This document shows positions 33,259-44,621 of a DNA stretch of 64,000 nucleotides, piece after piece. Below the pieces are notes generated by a model. The model did not search any database. It was given only the letters and a program-made list of their open reading frames with translations, and had not been told where the DNA came from. This DNA comes from Beverwykella pulmonaria (Eukaryota > Ascomycota > Dothideomycetes > Pleosporales > Melanommataceae): the NCBI GenBank assembly GCA_001599595.1, contig BCHH01000006.1:1844319-1908318 (forward strand), in the 5' to 3' direction. A program made the translations under genes and the position numbers. Every line of letters begins with the position of its first letter. The stretch's first letter is position 1.

Positions 33259-35050
33259 CTACAGCGCTTTGCCGCGCGCTCCGAGCAAGAACAACATTCC
33301 CTCGGGCGTAGGAGGAATCGTAATAATACCGCCATCCGTTGTGGTACTGGTCTTGAGATCGTCAGTCTTGTACTGGTACGCACCGCCACCTCCCGCGCCA
33401 AAGCTGAACCCGAAGATGTGAATACCGCCACCAACGTTCTTCTTGCCCTTCTCAATGAACTGCGTGACGTTCTTCCAGGTATTGACGTTTGTGAACTGGA
33501 TCTGCATGCCGAGCTGATAGCCCACGAGAGCATGGGTCAGGCGAACGTGTCCCTTGAGGTCGTCTGTCTCGTTCGCTCGAAGCGTTGGGTACACGCTGCG
33601 GACATTGCCGACGTCCCAGAACCCGGCGCTGATGGGCACCACGGCAGGAGCACCCTTCATTGTCACGGTAATCTTCACCTCTTGCGAGAAGGTGTTGCTC
33701 CACGAGTCGAAGTGCGTCACCTCAGATTCCGAGGACGCCTTGGCTCCGAGTATGCCCCAGAACCCAGCACGGCCGGATACGATTTTCTGCGTGTAGCCAA
33801 GCGTGCTCCAGTCATGGCCGTCCACGTTCTTGAAGTTGTATGTGAGACTCGTGGTTCCAGTGGCGCCCGTGAAATAAGCATCGCAAATATTTTCATATGA
33901 GGCCAGCGTGTACGCCGGTTTGTAGGCGACGAAGTCTGTGATTTCGTTCTTTTGGAAAGGTTGGAGCTGCACGGCGTAGTTGCTCGCCGCTGGGTATACC
34001 ATCATGTTATAGCTATCGGTGCAATTAGTCTGGTTGCCCGATGGGTAATGGTGATGGTGCGAGATGGGACAGGGACTTAAGTTGCCAAATTTGTGAGTTG
34101 AAGGTGAACCATGCGAACAAGAAAGGATCACGCTCCCGGAAACTTCCAATATGAAGTGAAAGGTATCAAGACTTACCCAGGGACCGAGGAAAGCTCATTC
34201 TGCGCCTTGGAATTGATTCTAGTGCGCTGTTCCTGAAGTGTGTTGTACTTCGATCCGTAGATGCTCAGCATGACTATGCATGTCAGTTTGACACAGGCCT
34301 AAATGCCCCTTGAGCGCTTACAGTTGTTGTAGGTGGCATCAGCGGTGACCAGCTGCTGCTCGAAATTGGCATACTGGGGATCGTTGTCGGCAACCCAACT
34401 CTGGAAGGACTGGTTGAAGTATTGCGCGACCAGGTCAGTCCTCCAGGCGAGAAACGCCGCGTTCTTCTCCTTTGAGTATTTGGACTTTGCGTTGGTGACA
34501 GCTGTCTCATAAGCCACCCGTTTTGCCTCCTGCTCGGGTGTCAATTCCTTGTCCAGGATATTCACGCTCCGGAGGTAGCTGGAATCAAGTCGTCAGTGCC
34601 ATGCACAGTTTTGGGGGAAATGAAAAGTTGAATAAAGAGGCTGCTCGCTCTCTCCACACAAAAAGGAGATAAGTGATTACCCTTCAAGAGTATCGGCATA
34701 GGACGGGCCGTCAGTACCAAGCTGTGGAGAGCTCGAGTTTTGAAGTGGGTCCACAACGTTAACTTGTCACCTATTAGTTGGAGTCAATCTTGGGAGAAAT
34801 TACAAGGCTTACAGAGCTCGAAGTTGGTGACTGATTCGGGACAGGGAGTTCCGCCGCGAACAAAGGCCGACGTGGGAGGCGTAACGTAAATGTAGTCTTG
34901 TCCGATAGTGAGTGGCTGGTTCGCCGTTATGTATTTCTGGATGAGATCGCCGTAAGCTTTCCATGCAATGAGACTCGCTTCGTCGCTGGAGATGGCGGCG
35001 GCCGAAGCCACTAGCGCAAGAAGACGAACAAAGTAGGCCGGAAGAGACAT
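33259..35050 (-). CDS. Secreted protein of unknown function, 496 aa
   Basis: Five exons: 35050-34813, 34762-34681, 34578-34322, 34273-34177, 34075-33259. Introns are 50, 102, 48 and 101 nt; all begin GTAA(G/T) and every join keeps phase. An N-terminal signal peptide (about residues 1-20, AYFVRLLALVASAAA) is followed by an alpha-helical Lys/Glu-rich segment (about 110-190, EQEAKRVAYETAVTNAKSKY), a short Cys/His patch (PCPISHHHHYP), and a beta-rich C-terminal half with many aromatic residues. A glycine-rich hydrophobic stretch (GGGIHIFGFSFGAGGGG) lies about 45 residues before the end. Several N-glycosylation sequons (NQT, NCT, NVT) fit secretion. I do not recognise the family and assign no activity. 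A TATAAAAG box lies 67 bp upstream. Confidence 0.65.
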
Positions 35051-35116
35051 CTTGAGCAGACGAATGAGACGGAAGAGCTCTCTGTGGATGGTACAGAAGA
35101 TGTGGGACCACTTCCT

Positions 35117-35124
35117 CTTTTATA
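35117..35124 (-). promoter_or_regulatory. TATA box of the secreted protein gene
   Basis: TATAAAAG on the minus strand, 67 bp before the ATG at 35050, is a conventional fungal position. Confidence 0.5.
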
Positions 35125-37819
35125 TCAAAAATATATCAGTGCTCGGGATGAGCAGTACTGAAGCACTGACTTCAACTTCACGATGTTTTCTCATTGCCCA
35201 CCCCTCAGCTTCATTGCCCAGACTAATTTTCGATAAAATAGACATCAGCTGGTCCCAGGACTCTGTCAACTCGAGTGTTGTCGAGAACGTGGTTCCATGA
35301 GCTTAGGGCGAGACCGGTCGATAGAACCATAACCGCATGAGTGACAGGTGTGAACACTAATAAAAATGCCCAAACGACACAATTTCAATCCAAAAGAGGA
35401 CATAAAGCCCTTGAAGAGGTCTAGCTCACGTGGGGGAGTAAGACATGATGAACAATTCCCATGCAAGACGTCGAGGTCCGTAGTACGAACAAGGTAGGGT
35501 TTCGAATACCGAAAGCAGATTACATGATACTCGCGTGGCAGAAATGAGGGTTTGTATCCATATAGTGGTCCATGTGGAAGATTTCGTGTTCACAATATAT
35601 GCGGCCAGCGAGCAGGTCTTGGCTGTAATGCAACTGAGATCAAGCGGAGTAATCAGCCTTCCGACATGGGTGATTTCTTGTCTGCTCTCACGACCTCTGA
35701 GAGAAGATGCTCGAAAATCACTAAGAAGAGAGGTGATTGAAATGATGATGAAGGATTTGGGAAACGAACAAGATAGTGGGATCCACTCTTAATCAAGAGC
35801 TAAAATTTTCAGATCCAGCGTCATTCTCCAGTAGTTCGATGACGTGATCATTCGTAAAGTGTAACTTTCAACGGAATATCAAATATCCTGCAGCTATTCC
35901 TCCGTCTGAATTGAACAGTCATGCAGGGCAACGCCTATTCACGGGCTGGAGCGCATGGAAGAGGCCAGAGCCTCAGATGATCTAGCGACTCGCTTACCCG
36001 ATGCGGCTCCAAAGTGCTATTTGCGATCCGATGGGCATGGTCGTATAGGGTATATTTCTCACGGATCCTAGGGAAGTGCCAGAACGGGAATCAGAATGGC
36101 TCCTATCCAACTCCTCGGGCTTATTCAGGACCCTAGGGCCTCCATGGGTGGAAACTCCAAGTGCCAAAGAGTCTTGTCATTATGCAACTCCTCGTGTCCG
36201 CACAACCAAGATGTCAATTGACGACGCTTCGAGGTCCGGTGTTCGGTCTCTCTGGATATGAATTTGGGCGGCGAGACAAGGATATGATGTCCGGCATCGT
36301 GAGCTGAGATGCTACGTGCAACAGTGCAAGGCCCGACATGTGTGCGTGAGGCCAATATGTTGAAATGTTCGGCAAGCAGGAATTCCTGGGCATGCAGTAC
36401 CATCACATTTTGCCGGGCCCGAAAAGCAGTTACGTACGAGAGATCGCGACCAGGCTGACGGTTTAGACGCTTCTCAATGATGCAACCCTCGATTTCTGAT
36501 GGGTTTGGACAATCTTGTAGATAGTGGTAGATGAACGTTGAAGAGGAGTGGAGGTGAAGTAGACGTTAGATCGAAACGTTGCCGATCTATCCATGGCACT
36601 AGCCGATTTAGTTGAACGGCCAAACCGCGACCATCGTATAGAGTAGCCATCGTATCCATCTGCAAGATGTTGATGGACTTCGTAAACATGTTGCGTTCCC
36701 AATGCGTAGAATTTAGACGAAAGGTCACATCTGAGCGCATGGCGACATGGTCATGCTATTCTTGCAGATGTATACCCTCGCCCCGCATCGAATCAAAATA
36801 TCAGAACATCCTCGTCAATACCAACTCTACAAGAAGCCCATTAAAGATCATCAGAACAATCATCGTCCAACTTCTCGGCGCAAACAGCCACGCTACCTCC
36901 GACCACCAGTTATTTATAGTAGTGGTTCCCCTAGCCATATTTCTCTATTAAAAGTCTTGTGTTCCTCATTGACTTTACTGTTCAACCTCAGTTCAATTTC
37001 CTTTCCCATTCAGCGCGTTCGCCTGAGTTTCGAATTGAGGCATTCATCACGCGCAAAAGCGAGACGGCATTCTCCTTCAAGCTAGCCTCTTTTTGCAACA
37101 ACCTTAACAGCGCGCCGATTCTCCTTCTCGCCTCCACCAGTCTTAAGAGTCAGAGTCCCTCACGTGAAGGTTTGCTGAATCGCTCGAATTGAGACAAACA
37201 GCAAACTCAGGAGCCACTTTCGGCCGAAACACAAGCTGAACCCAGTGCATTCGTATTTCTCAGCCCACGCCTGAGCTCAGCCTCGCCCTGGCACACCACC
37301 AGCCAACCGAAATCCTCGTATTCCGCCATCAATGCATACAAACACGAATCCGGCCACGCCTAACCCCGTTATACGTTAGGCCACCCCGTTATACGTTAAG
37401 CCAATATCAAAAAGTTCCCTGATTGTGTTGCAGCTTGCTTTCGCACATTGGCATGAGCCACAACTTATCGAAGCCACGGCGCGTCCTCATTGGTGCATAC
37501 CCACTCATTCTCGCTTCCGCTTGTCAAATCTCCTACGCGTGCGGGATGATCAGTGGATCCTCACGACAACTGACACTTGGTAGGGCCAAAATCACCTATC
37601 ATGAGTGGGCAATATATGCGAAGTACGAAGTAAGTTCTTTGGCGTTTGCGCCACAGTGCTTCATTTAGAACTGGGAGCCCACCGGTGAGGTGACACAGGC
37701 TTGCTTTAAGAGAGGGTATAGCGCTTGGAGCCTTTACAAAGGTACACGAATCTCTCCTCGTTGTCAAACATCTCCCATATTGTCTTTTGTCTTCACAAGT
37801 TGTTTGCTGCACTTCCATC
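35125..37819. other. 2.7-kb region without a supportable gene
   Basis: Only short open frames without motifs or consistent splice signals are present. A direct repeat of CACCCCGTTATACGTTA occurs at 37364-37380 (first copy CACCTAACCC-adjacent) and 37381-37397, possibly a small transposon footprint. The right end should contain the promoter of the MARVEL-type gene. Confidence 0.4.
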
Positions 37820-38785
37820 ATGGAACGAACACCACCTGCCCACGTCCTCCCCGTCCCAAGATGGACTCTCATCATCCATATCGTACAAATCGTTCTTGCA
37901 ATCATCATCCTTGGGCTTGATGCCTATGGAATCCGCTGGATCGCGTACAATGCCCTGATTTACTCGCTCGTCGTCGTAAGTGCCATTGTACCTCTAATGC
38001 ACCAACGCCTCCGCTAACAGTCTTAGGCCATCTGCACCCTTGGAGTATGCGCGTACCTCCTCATTTCCCAGCTCTTTCTCCACCAACTCTATAACATGTA
38101 CGCTGTCCTCGGATTGCACGCCTGGATGCTGCTTTTCTGGATTATCGACCTCGGCCTCGTTGCGAACCTTGCCAGCATCTGGTCTGGCCGCAATTGCGTC
38201 AACTATTACGGCTACTCCTATTGCACATACTACTACAAGAGGAGTTTGCAGGCCAGAGACTCTACCACACTCGGAGCATACCACGGCGCGCTGGCCGCGG
38301 GTGCCTTTTTCGCAGCTGTTGAATTTGTACTCTTCGTCGCATCGACGGTCATCCTCGTCATGTACATGAACAAGCACCGTTCCAATGTCGCTGCTACCCA
38401 AGCCTCACACGCCCCACCACAGTATGTTGACAACACTGTCAACAGCCAGGGCCCCGCGGTGCCGATGGAGAAGTACAACCAGAACGGCCAATCTCAGCAA
38501 CAGTATCAGCAGCCATATTCCGCCGCGCAAACTCCGCAGCCCACATACGCCCAGCCTGTACAAACCCAGTACGTGCAGCAGCCCCAGCCAGTGACATACC
38601 AGCCAGATCCGGTGAATCGCACCAACACCGTCAGCCCCGTCTCTAACGTCGGTGGGTATGGCAACGCTTCTGAGTTGAGCACGCCGCAGCACACTGGGGC
38701 TTACAACCCTAATGTGTCGGAGCTGGGGACGCCACAGCCTACAGATCACTATAACCCTAACGTCTCAGAGCTTTCTTCGAAATAA
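37820..38785 (+). CDS. MARVEL-domain-like tetraspan membrane protein, 304 aa
   Basis: Exons are 37820-37975 and 38027-38785; the 51-nt intron (GTAAGT...GCTAACAG...TTAG) joins in phase 0. Four hydrophobic helices are visible: about residues 15-37 (WTLIIHIVQIVLAIIILGL), 45-70, 76-103 (LLFWIIDLGLVANLASIW) and 137-165 (FFAAVEFVLFVASTVILVMY). A short loop with paired Cys (NCVNYYGYSYCTYYYK) separates the third and fourth helices. This is the layout of fungal MARVEL proteins, which act in membrane organisation and vesicle traffic. The cytoplasmic tail of about 135 residues is Gln/Pro/Tyr-rich and ends with two copies of a motif YNPNVSEL. The ATG at 37820 has a good context (ATCATGG); an upstream in-frame ATG at 37787 is possible. 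Confidence 0.8.
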
Positions 38786-39033
38786 GGGATGGAAGCTGCT
38801 GGTGTCGATATTCTAGTATGCGTTTTTGGTGTTTGTAAGGTTGGAATGACTGCTATGGACATTTATCGACGTCGGATATACCCAATACTTACAATGCTTT
38901 TCTGATTAACATTTGGCTTTGAATTGAATTTCCTTTCACATCATACTACCACATCCTTGTGTTGTTTTGAACATACTCTTGACTTCTCTTTAAATGACTC
39001 TTCTCAATTCACTTTTCTTGACTCTCTACTCTG

Positions 39034-40238
39034 CTATATCCCATGACCACGCACCTGCGCCCTTTCCAATGCCTCCCGCTCAGTAATCCTAATCCTCTCA
39101 AGATCCGTCAATTCAACAGTGTACGCCGGTGGATCTTCCAACTGTGCGCCTTCTATATGCCTCACACTCGTAGCATCCCGCACCACCACTACCCCTCTTT
39201 CCCTCTCCTTAACCCACCTCTCACGCTCAGCTACCCCCCTCTCAACCCCCCTCTCAACCCAACAAAACACCGCAAAACTCACCAGCGCCAAAACCTGCAA
39301 GACGATCGCGCCAGCCATCACCCCCTGAAAATTCGTTTCCACTGTCACCGTTTCGCTCGGCCCAGTAACGTAGACCTGATCCCCCTTCAACTGACTCGCC
39401 GCCTTCGCCGCCTTCTCGGCAATATATGCCGCCGCGGCGATCCACAACACAGACACGCTCCCCAGAACGCCTAGCATGCACCTCCTGCTCGCGATCTTGG
39501 CAGGGCCTAGTATCATCATCTCCACCGTCCAAATGAACAGGATCGCGAGTGCAGCACCCACCCCGACAACCAGGAGTGCGAAAGGTGCGAGTGTTCCAAT
39601 CGGCGTCATGGCTTTGAGGTGCAATGTCGGCGCAGTTGGAATGGTGTAATTATGGTTGTAACCCAGCATGAGATTCTTATCCATAATCGTGAGTGCAACC
39701 GTTAAATTAAACTCTCTTCCTACACCTTGCCGTAACAGATGAACCGGTTGGCTATAGCTGCGGGAGTCGTACGCCCACACCGCATTCAAGTAAAAAAGAA
39801 TATACCATGTGGCATCGCAGTTCCGGAGGATCGAGGGCGGCGAGGCAGGACAGAGAAATGGATATTTTATAGGAATGGTGAGAATTCTGTCTAAAGGCGA
39901 GGGGACGAGGTCAGTGCAGTTCTTCAAAGTAGAAAGAGAGAAGAAGATAGGTACTTTGGCCATGTCTTGCCTCTTGTCTTAGTACCTAAAACGCCCCTTT
40001 GGGACATTTTATTTACTCAGGCGTCTCTTCGGCTTAGTTATCTTATTAATTGCAAGACAAGACATGCACTTGGTACCTCGAGTTACGTACAGTTAGGGAG
40101 GCGGATCGCATCGGAGGGGTGGACGCCATGGTCTCCGTCTGGCAGGGCGGTGCCGGAGATGAGGATGGTGAATACTAGAATGAGGGAAGTTAGGAGACTG
40201 AGGATCGAGAGCCAGATGGTAGTTTTTCGTAAAGCCAT
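39034..40238 (-). CDS. Tetraspan membrane protein, SUR7/PalI-like layout, about 359 aa
   Basis: The main exon (39965-39034) encodes a long extracellular region with N-glycosylation sequons (NLT, NYT, NCT), three hydrophobic helices (PFALLVVGVGAALAILFIWT, MLGVLGSVSVLWIAAAAYI, GVMAGAIVLQVLALVSFAVF) and a charged Arg/Glu-rich tail with a PPAY motif. A first exon (40238-40091) supplies an N-terminal helix (WLSILSLLTSLILVFTILIS). The proposed intron 39966-40090 has donor GTACGT, a TACTAAG branch and a CAAG acceptor and keeps phase, but nearby acceptors also fit. One N-terminal helix, a loop, then three helices is the SUR7/PalI arrangement of cortical membrane proteins; the sequence itself is not clearly that family. 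Start codons at 40328 or 40364 would lengthen the N terminus. Confidence 0.55.
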
Positions 40239-41096
40239 GCGTGGGTTTGGGTTTGGAGGGAAGGAAGGTGGAGACAGTGTGGTGGCGGGGAGAGAGCGGG
40301 TGAATTGATGGGCGGCGGGTGGTGCCATTGCAATGGTGCTGGTTGCTGGGTGGCCTTGATGCATTGGCAGCGGTTTCGTACTAGGTTGTTGATTAAATTT
40401 CTATGTACGTCCCTTAGTGACGATGAAAGATTAGGACGCAAGATGTAAACTAAATAAAAGCCAGTATTTGACATAAAAAAATTTGAGATCCGTTTTGACA
40501 ATTAACAGCCATGGTCCGAAAGACTAAAGAGACGGGAAGCAAGGTAGACCCAAGTAAGGGCAAGCACGTCAAGATAAAATAACACGCCGCGAGAGCCTAC
40601 AGTGCATGAATGAGCCTACATCTCCCGAATCGAGTTCAGGAAGCAGCAGGCGGTTACAGCAACGAGGAGTATGTGCCACGTTGGGACAATGCTGCGTCGT
40701 AAATAAGCCTCATCTCTTACGGACTTCCCTCCCAAAGAGTGTTATAAGACTCCATTGTACCCTCGAATCATTGAAACGATCCTTCATCGTACACAGCGCA
40801 ATTTAAGAGTGATGAAAACAGACGCGGAGTGACGAAAACAGGCGCGGAGTGGGGAAGAGCTCGTGTTTGATTGGTGGACATCCTTGTACAGATCGTACTG
40901 TTCAAGACGAGGTTGAATTGGCCTTGTACACGTTGACCGGTCGGTTTTGATGCACAGTAAAATTACCGTTATCTACTCCAGCATCTGTTGCCCCCTCGCC
41001 ATGTTTGTGAATGATTCGTATAGGATCTAACATGTTCTTGGTGGTTCATAGTATGCGTGCTTCGTTCCGCATTCTATATTCAAACATCCCCTCCGC
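40239..41096. other. Intergenic, nothing recognised
   Basis: No gene is supportable. An imperfect tandem duplication of about 20 bp (GACGCGGAGTGACGAAAACAG / GGCGCGGAGTGGGGAAGAGC) occurs near 40820-40860. The left part holds the promoter of the minus-strand tetraspan gene. Confidence 0.4.
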
Positions 41097-43494
41097 CTAC
41101 GGATACATAATCGCATCCCCGCTATACATACCTCCCCTCAAATCCGTGAAGACGTCCAACGCATAATCCTCGACACGAAGTCCACGCCTCCACTGCTGCA
41201 TCCTCCTCACGAGAGCCTTATCCTGCACGCTCCTCTCCCTCTTCACCATCTTCTTTCCATACCCGCCCAACCCACCAGCAACACAATGCGTCTTGCCACC
41301 CCAAGCTGAATCCGCTACAGCCTTCCATATCGCCGTGACGTCGTATGTCATCTCCTTGGTGAACAAAATGCGGCAGTCGGACTCCTCGTAGACGAATTGC
41401 AAGGGGGTCTGCGACGCGTCGCCGTCCGCAATGCCGTCGCGGAAGTTGACGTTGATGCTGCTGCCGATGGCCTGGCGGTCGAAGACAGTATTATTCCAAT
41501 AGTCACCCAACTCTGTGGTGTTGTAGTGTGCGGACTCTTCCTTTGTGGAGAGCAGGTGCGTGTATTGGGCGAGGAACTGGATGTAGGTCCAAGGGTAATC
41601 GTTGGTTCCTTTGACGCCGCCGATAGCTTGTGTCGCGCCGGGCTTAGACCGTCCGCCGAGCGAGACGTACTTGACGCCTCCGCGCTTGCGCATCAATTCT
41701 GAGAAAATGGTGCATGTGCTCGCGCAATAGCCATCAGTGACGACTACAATGTCCTCGGCTTTGAAGGGTTGAGTAAAGTTGGTCAGGTTTCCATAGCCGT
41801 GGATGTAGATGCCGCCCGAGTTCCACGGGGTCAGAACATCCGAGAGGTTCCAGCGGAACAAGTTGGTGTAGTTGTCGCCATGTCTTGCGACTGGTCCGAA
41901 TTTAGCGTCCCAGCCGGGGAAGTTGCTGCCGCTCACGTCGACGTCGGTCTGGTAGTTCAAGGTCGAAGAAACGACTTCGTACTCAAGCTCGAACAGTGTC
42001 TCGTTTGGAGAATCATTTACCAGCACGCGAGGCAGTCCTTCAGCAACCTTGGAGAATTTCTGGCCAATGAGATCGGTGCTTTCAAACGCTCTGAACCTGT
42101 CGGCGGCCGCGTGGCCGATGCCATTAGGGAAAAGTTGCTTGTACAGATCATAGCCCTGGAGAATCGTGCCACCACCGTTGGCGGAAACATCGATGACAAG
42201 CTTTGTCTTTCCGGCGGCCCTGGCAGCGGCAAGGAATTTCTCGCCGACTTGTTGGAAGGGGATCTCGGCGGAGTCGAGAGAGACAAAGGAGGGTACGGAA
42301 AGGACGGCCACATCGGAGTACTCGTCGTCAAGATAGTAGCCCCCAATGAGGTTATGTTCCTCGCGAAATACTGGTGGTGGGTATCCAGGGGCTGGGATCG
42401 AAGTGGTACTAGGGGTGGCAGTGGCAGAAGGTGTGGGTGTTGTGGAGTTGGAGGGGGTGGGCACAGCTGTTGATGTCGGTTGGTTACCCGTAAACCAGAG
42501 CTTGTAAAGACTTTCTCCATCAGTGATGCCTTTGAATGGAATAAGCACTCTGGCGTAGTTGTCGTAGGTAAGGGTCGTCCCATTTTCGAACTCCAGTGTT
42601 GTTGACGCTCCTGGATAGACCTTAAGAGCGACATTAGTCTGATTTACCAGAAATATTCGAGTACCGGTAAGCTTACCCATCGACCTCGTCCGCTACCCGC
42701 AAAGGTTCCAATTCCCGCACCGGCTCCGCCCAGAGACACTGAGGCCAATTCATAGAAGACATTGTTATACAATGCGTCACGATCCTGGAGACTGCCGAAC
42801 TGCGACCAAGCCTCGAGGAATTGCGACGCGTCCTCACCGTTGATTTTCACAACAGGCGAAGGAGTGAAGGTAGTGTTCTCGAAAGACTCGGCCAAGATGT
42901 CCGAGTACACGAAAGCCTGGGGCAGTTCTACGCCGTCTGCGGATACAGATACAAGGGGTGTTTGCCGTGCCCAATTGAAGACTGTGCCGATGACATCGGG
43001 TATGAAGACGAAGTGGCCATCGTGGGTCTGCTGCGAGAAGATGTAGAGTTCCCAGCCGAACTGCACCAAGTTAGTGGGTGTGCTCTAAGAATATTGGGTG
43101 AGGGGTGACGTACCTCGAACTCATTGGCATATGCTCCATCGACCACCTTTGTCCTGATCTTCTCCAAGTCTCCCCAAAGATCAACGGCGTCTTGGATCTT
43201 CTCGACGTATTCCGCTGGAGGATCCTTGAGGTACGCGGTAGTAGACTGCCACTTTACGTACGGTACGATGCCGTCAACCAGAGCCAAGGCTGCGCTCTGG
43301 TTGAAAGGCACGCTGGTGATGCAGTCGTGGGCCAATTGAGCTGACACAGTCGGAACGGCTACCGTTTGTTTCGCAACAGACGCTGCCACGGCTGCACAAG
43401 GCGACGAAGTATTCCGTCTCGCGTGAAGCTGCAGAGGCGACGCTGCGGCAATCGCCGTTAGGGAAAGAGCCGCGATGAAGTTTTGTAGGACCAT
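41097..43494 (-). CDS. Secreted peptidase S41 family protein, 762 aa
   Basis: Exons are 43494-43114, 43060-42677 and 42620-41097, with introns of 53 and 56 nt (GTACGT...CAG; GTAAGC...GACTAAT...AAG), all phase 0. The signal peptide (FIAALSLTAIAAAS) is followed by a Cys-containing N-terminal region with an HDCITSVPF motif, a Pro/Ser/Thr-rich linker (about residues 300-335), and the S41 tail-protease domain. That domain shows VIDVSANGGG (about residue 400) and the nucleophile region VVVTDGYCASTCTIF, where Ser556 is the likely catalytic serine. This two-part layout matches the fungal S41 proteins related to UstP of ustiloxin clusters and CPAF-like proteases. No RiPP precursor or tailoring enzyme is adjacent, so it is probably a stand-alone secreted protease. 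Numerous NxT/S sequons fit extracellular location. Confidence 0.85.
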
Positions 43495-44621
43495 AGTGAC
43501 AGATGAGGGAAAGGGTCAACGGTGGCCAGGAACGAAGAGCGAGGGGCGAAGCTCGTCATTATAAGTGCTTTCCGGGGCCCTGCAGCTCCATGATGCCGTG
43601 AACCTGGGTCTTGCATGGCCCATCATCAAAATCTTGTCCTACTTAGGCACGTTGCTCAGCGGTCGAGCTACCCATGCTTGATCGATTGTTTCTAGCCAAT
43701 CAGAGAGCGTGAGGTAGATAAGCCTATATGAACGTTGATGCAGCTAGTTGCCAGATTAGGAAGCTGCGGTAGATTGAGCCTCGCAGGCACTCAAGATCTA
43801 GGCAGGTACCGTGGACGTTGCATCATGGGCTCCCGAATACACGGCGCGGCGACACAATACGTGAAGGCAAAGGAAAAGAGAGCAGGAAGAGAGCAGTGAG
43901 ATAGGGACCGAAGATTTCGAGCTTGTCTCAAGCAAATTTTGATTGATGTTGGAGATATAGCCAAGCCAGGCTAATATGAAGAGGGGACTCCGCCGGGATG
44001 CGCGATTAGAAGCTAGTTATCCTCCCCGCGTCCATTCTTACGCCAAGAGGAGGAAGAGGAGGAAGAGGAGCAAAAGGAATTGCGAAGGCGATGCCGGATG
44101 ATGGAATTCGTATCATCCTTTTCCATTACAGCCCGCTGCGCAAGAGGCCGCAAAATGGTGCCATTGGCCTAGCACGCTACCCTGCCATATAATATCAAAT
44201 TGGCAAGTAACGTCGAAAAGATGAGGAACCTTTTTCGTGTAAGACAGGAGAGAGATACTTGTGGTGTTGGTTTTGTGGAAGCGGAAGGAACAGCGGACGG
44301 ACAGGGCTGATGCTGGAGCTCAAGCACACAGTGACGTAATAAATCACACCTCACATCAAAACCTCCCTAAAACAGCATCCATCTCTGTTCTTTCCGTCCC
44401 GTCGCAGCAACATTTTGAACCCAAGCAGAGTCCCAGAGAAGAATATATCTTCAACATAGATGAACTCAAGTAAGCACACCGGGAGGTGAATATCTTCAAC
44501 AAGGACGAATGTTTCAAATATCTACACAGAACGAACAAGAGCCCAAAGGGCACAGCCCTACCATCTTAAATGCACCACACACCCTCCACCGTTCCATGAT
44601 ACCACCATTTTCAAACTCCCC
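43495..44621. other. Intergenic with S41 gene promoter
   Basis: No gene is supportable. A TATAA-like word (minus-strand TTATAATG) lies near 43557-43566, about 65 bp upstream of the S41 start. A purine tract (GAGGAGGAAGAGGAGGAAGA) occurs at about 44046-44070. Confidence 0.4.

Noticed and set aside
41769..42473. 234-aa plus-strand open frame
   Set aside because: It is antisense to the S41 protease domain, whose motifs are clear on the minus strand.
41097..43494. Ustiloxin-type RiPP cluster
   Set aside because: The S41 protein resembles UstP, but no repeat-bearing precursor, UstY-like oxidase or tyrosinase lies nearby; the neighbours are a tetraspan protein and GH114.
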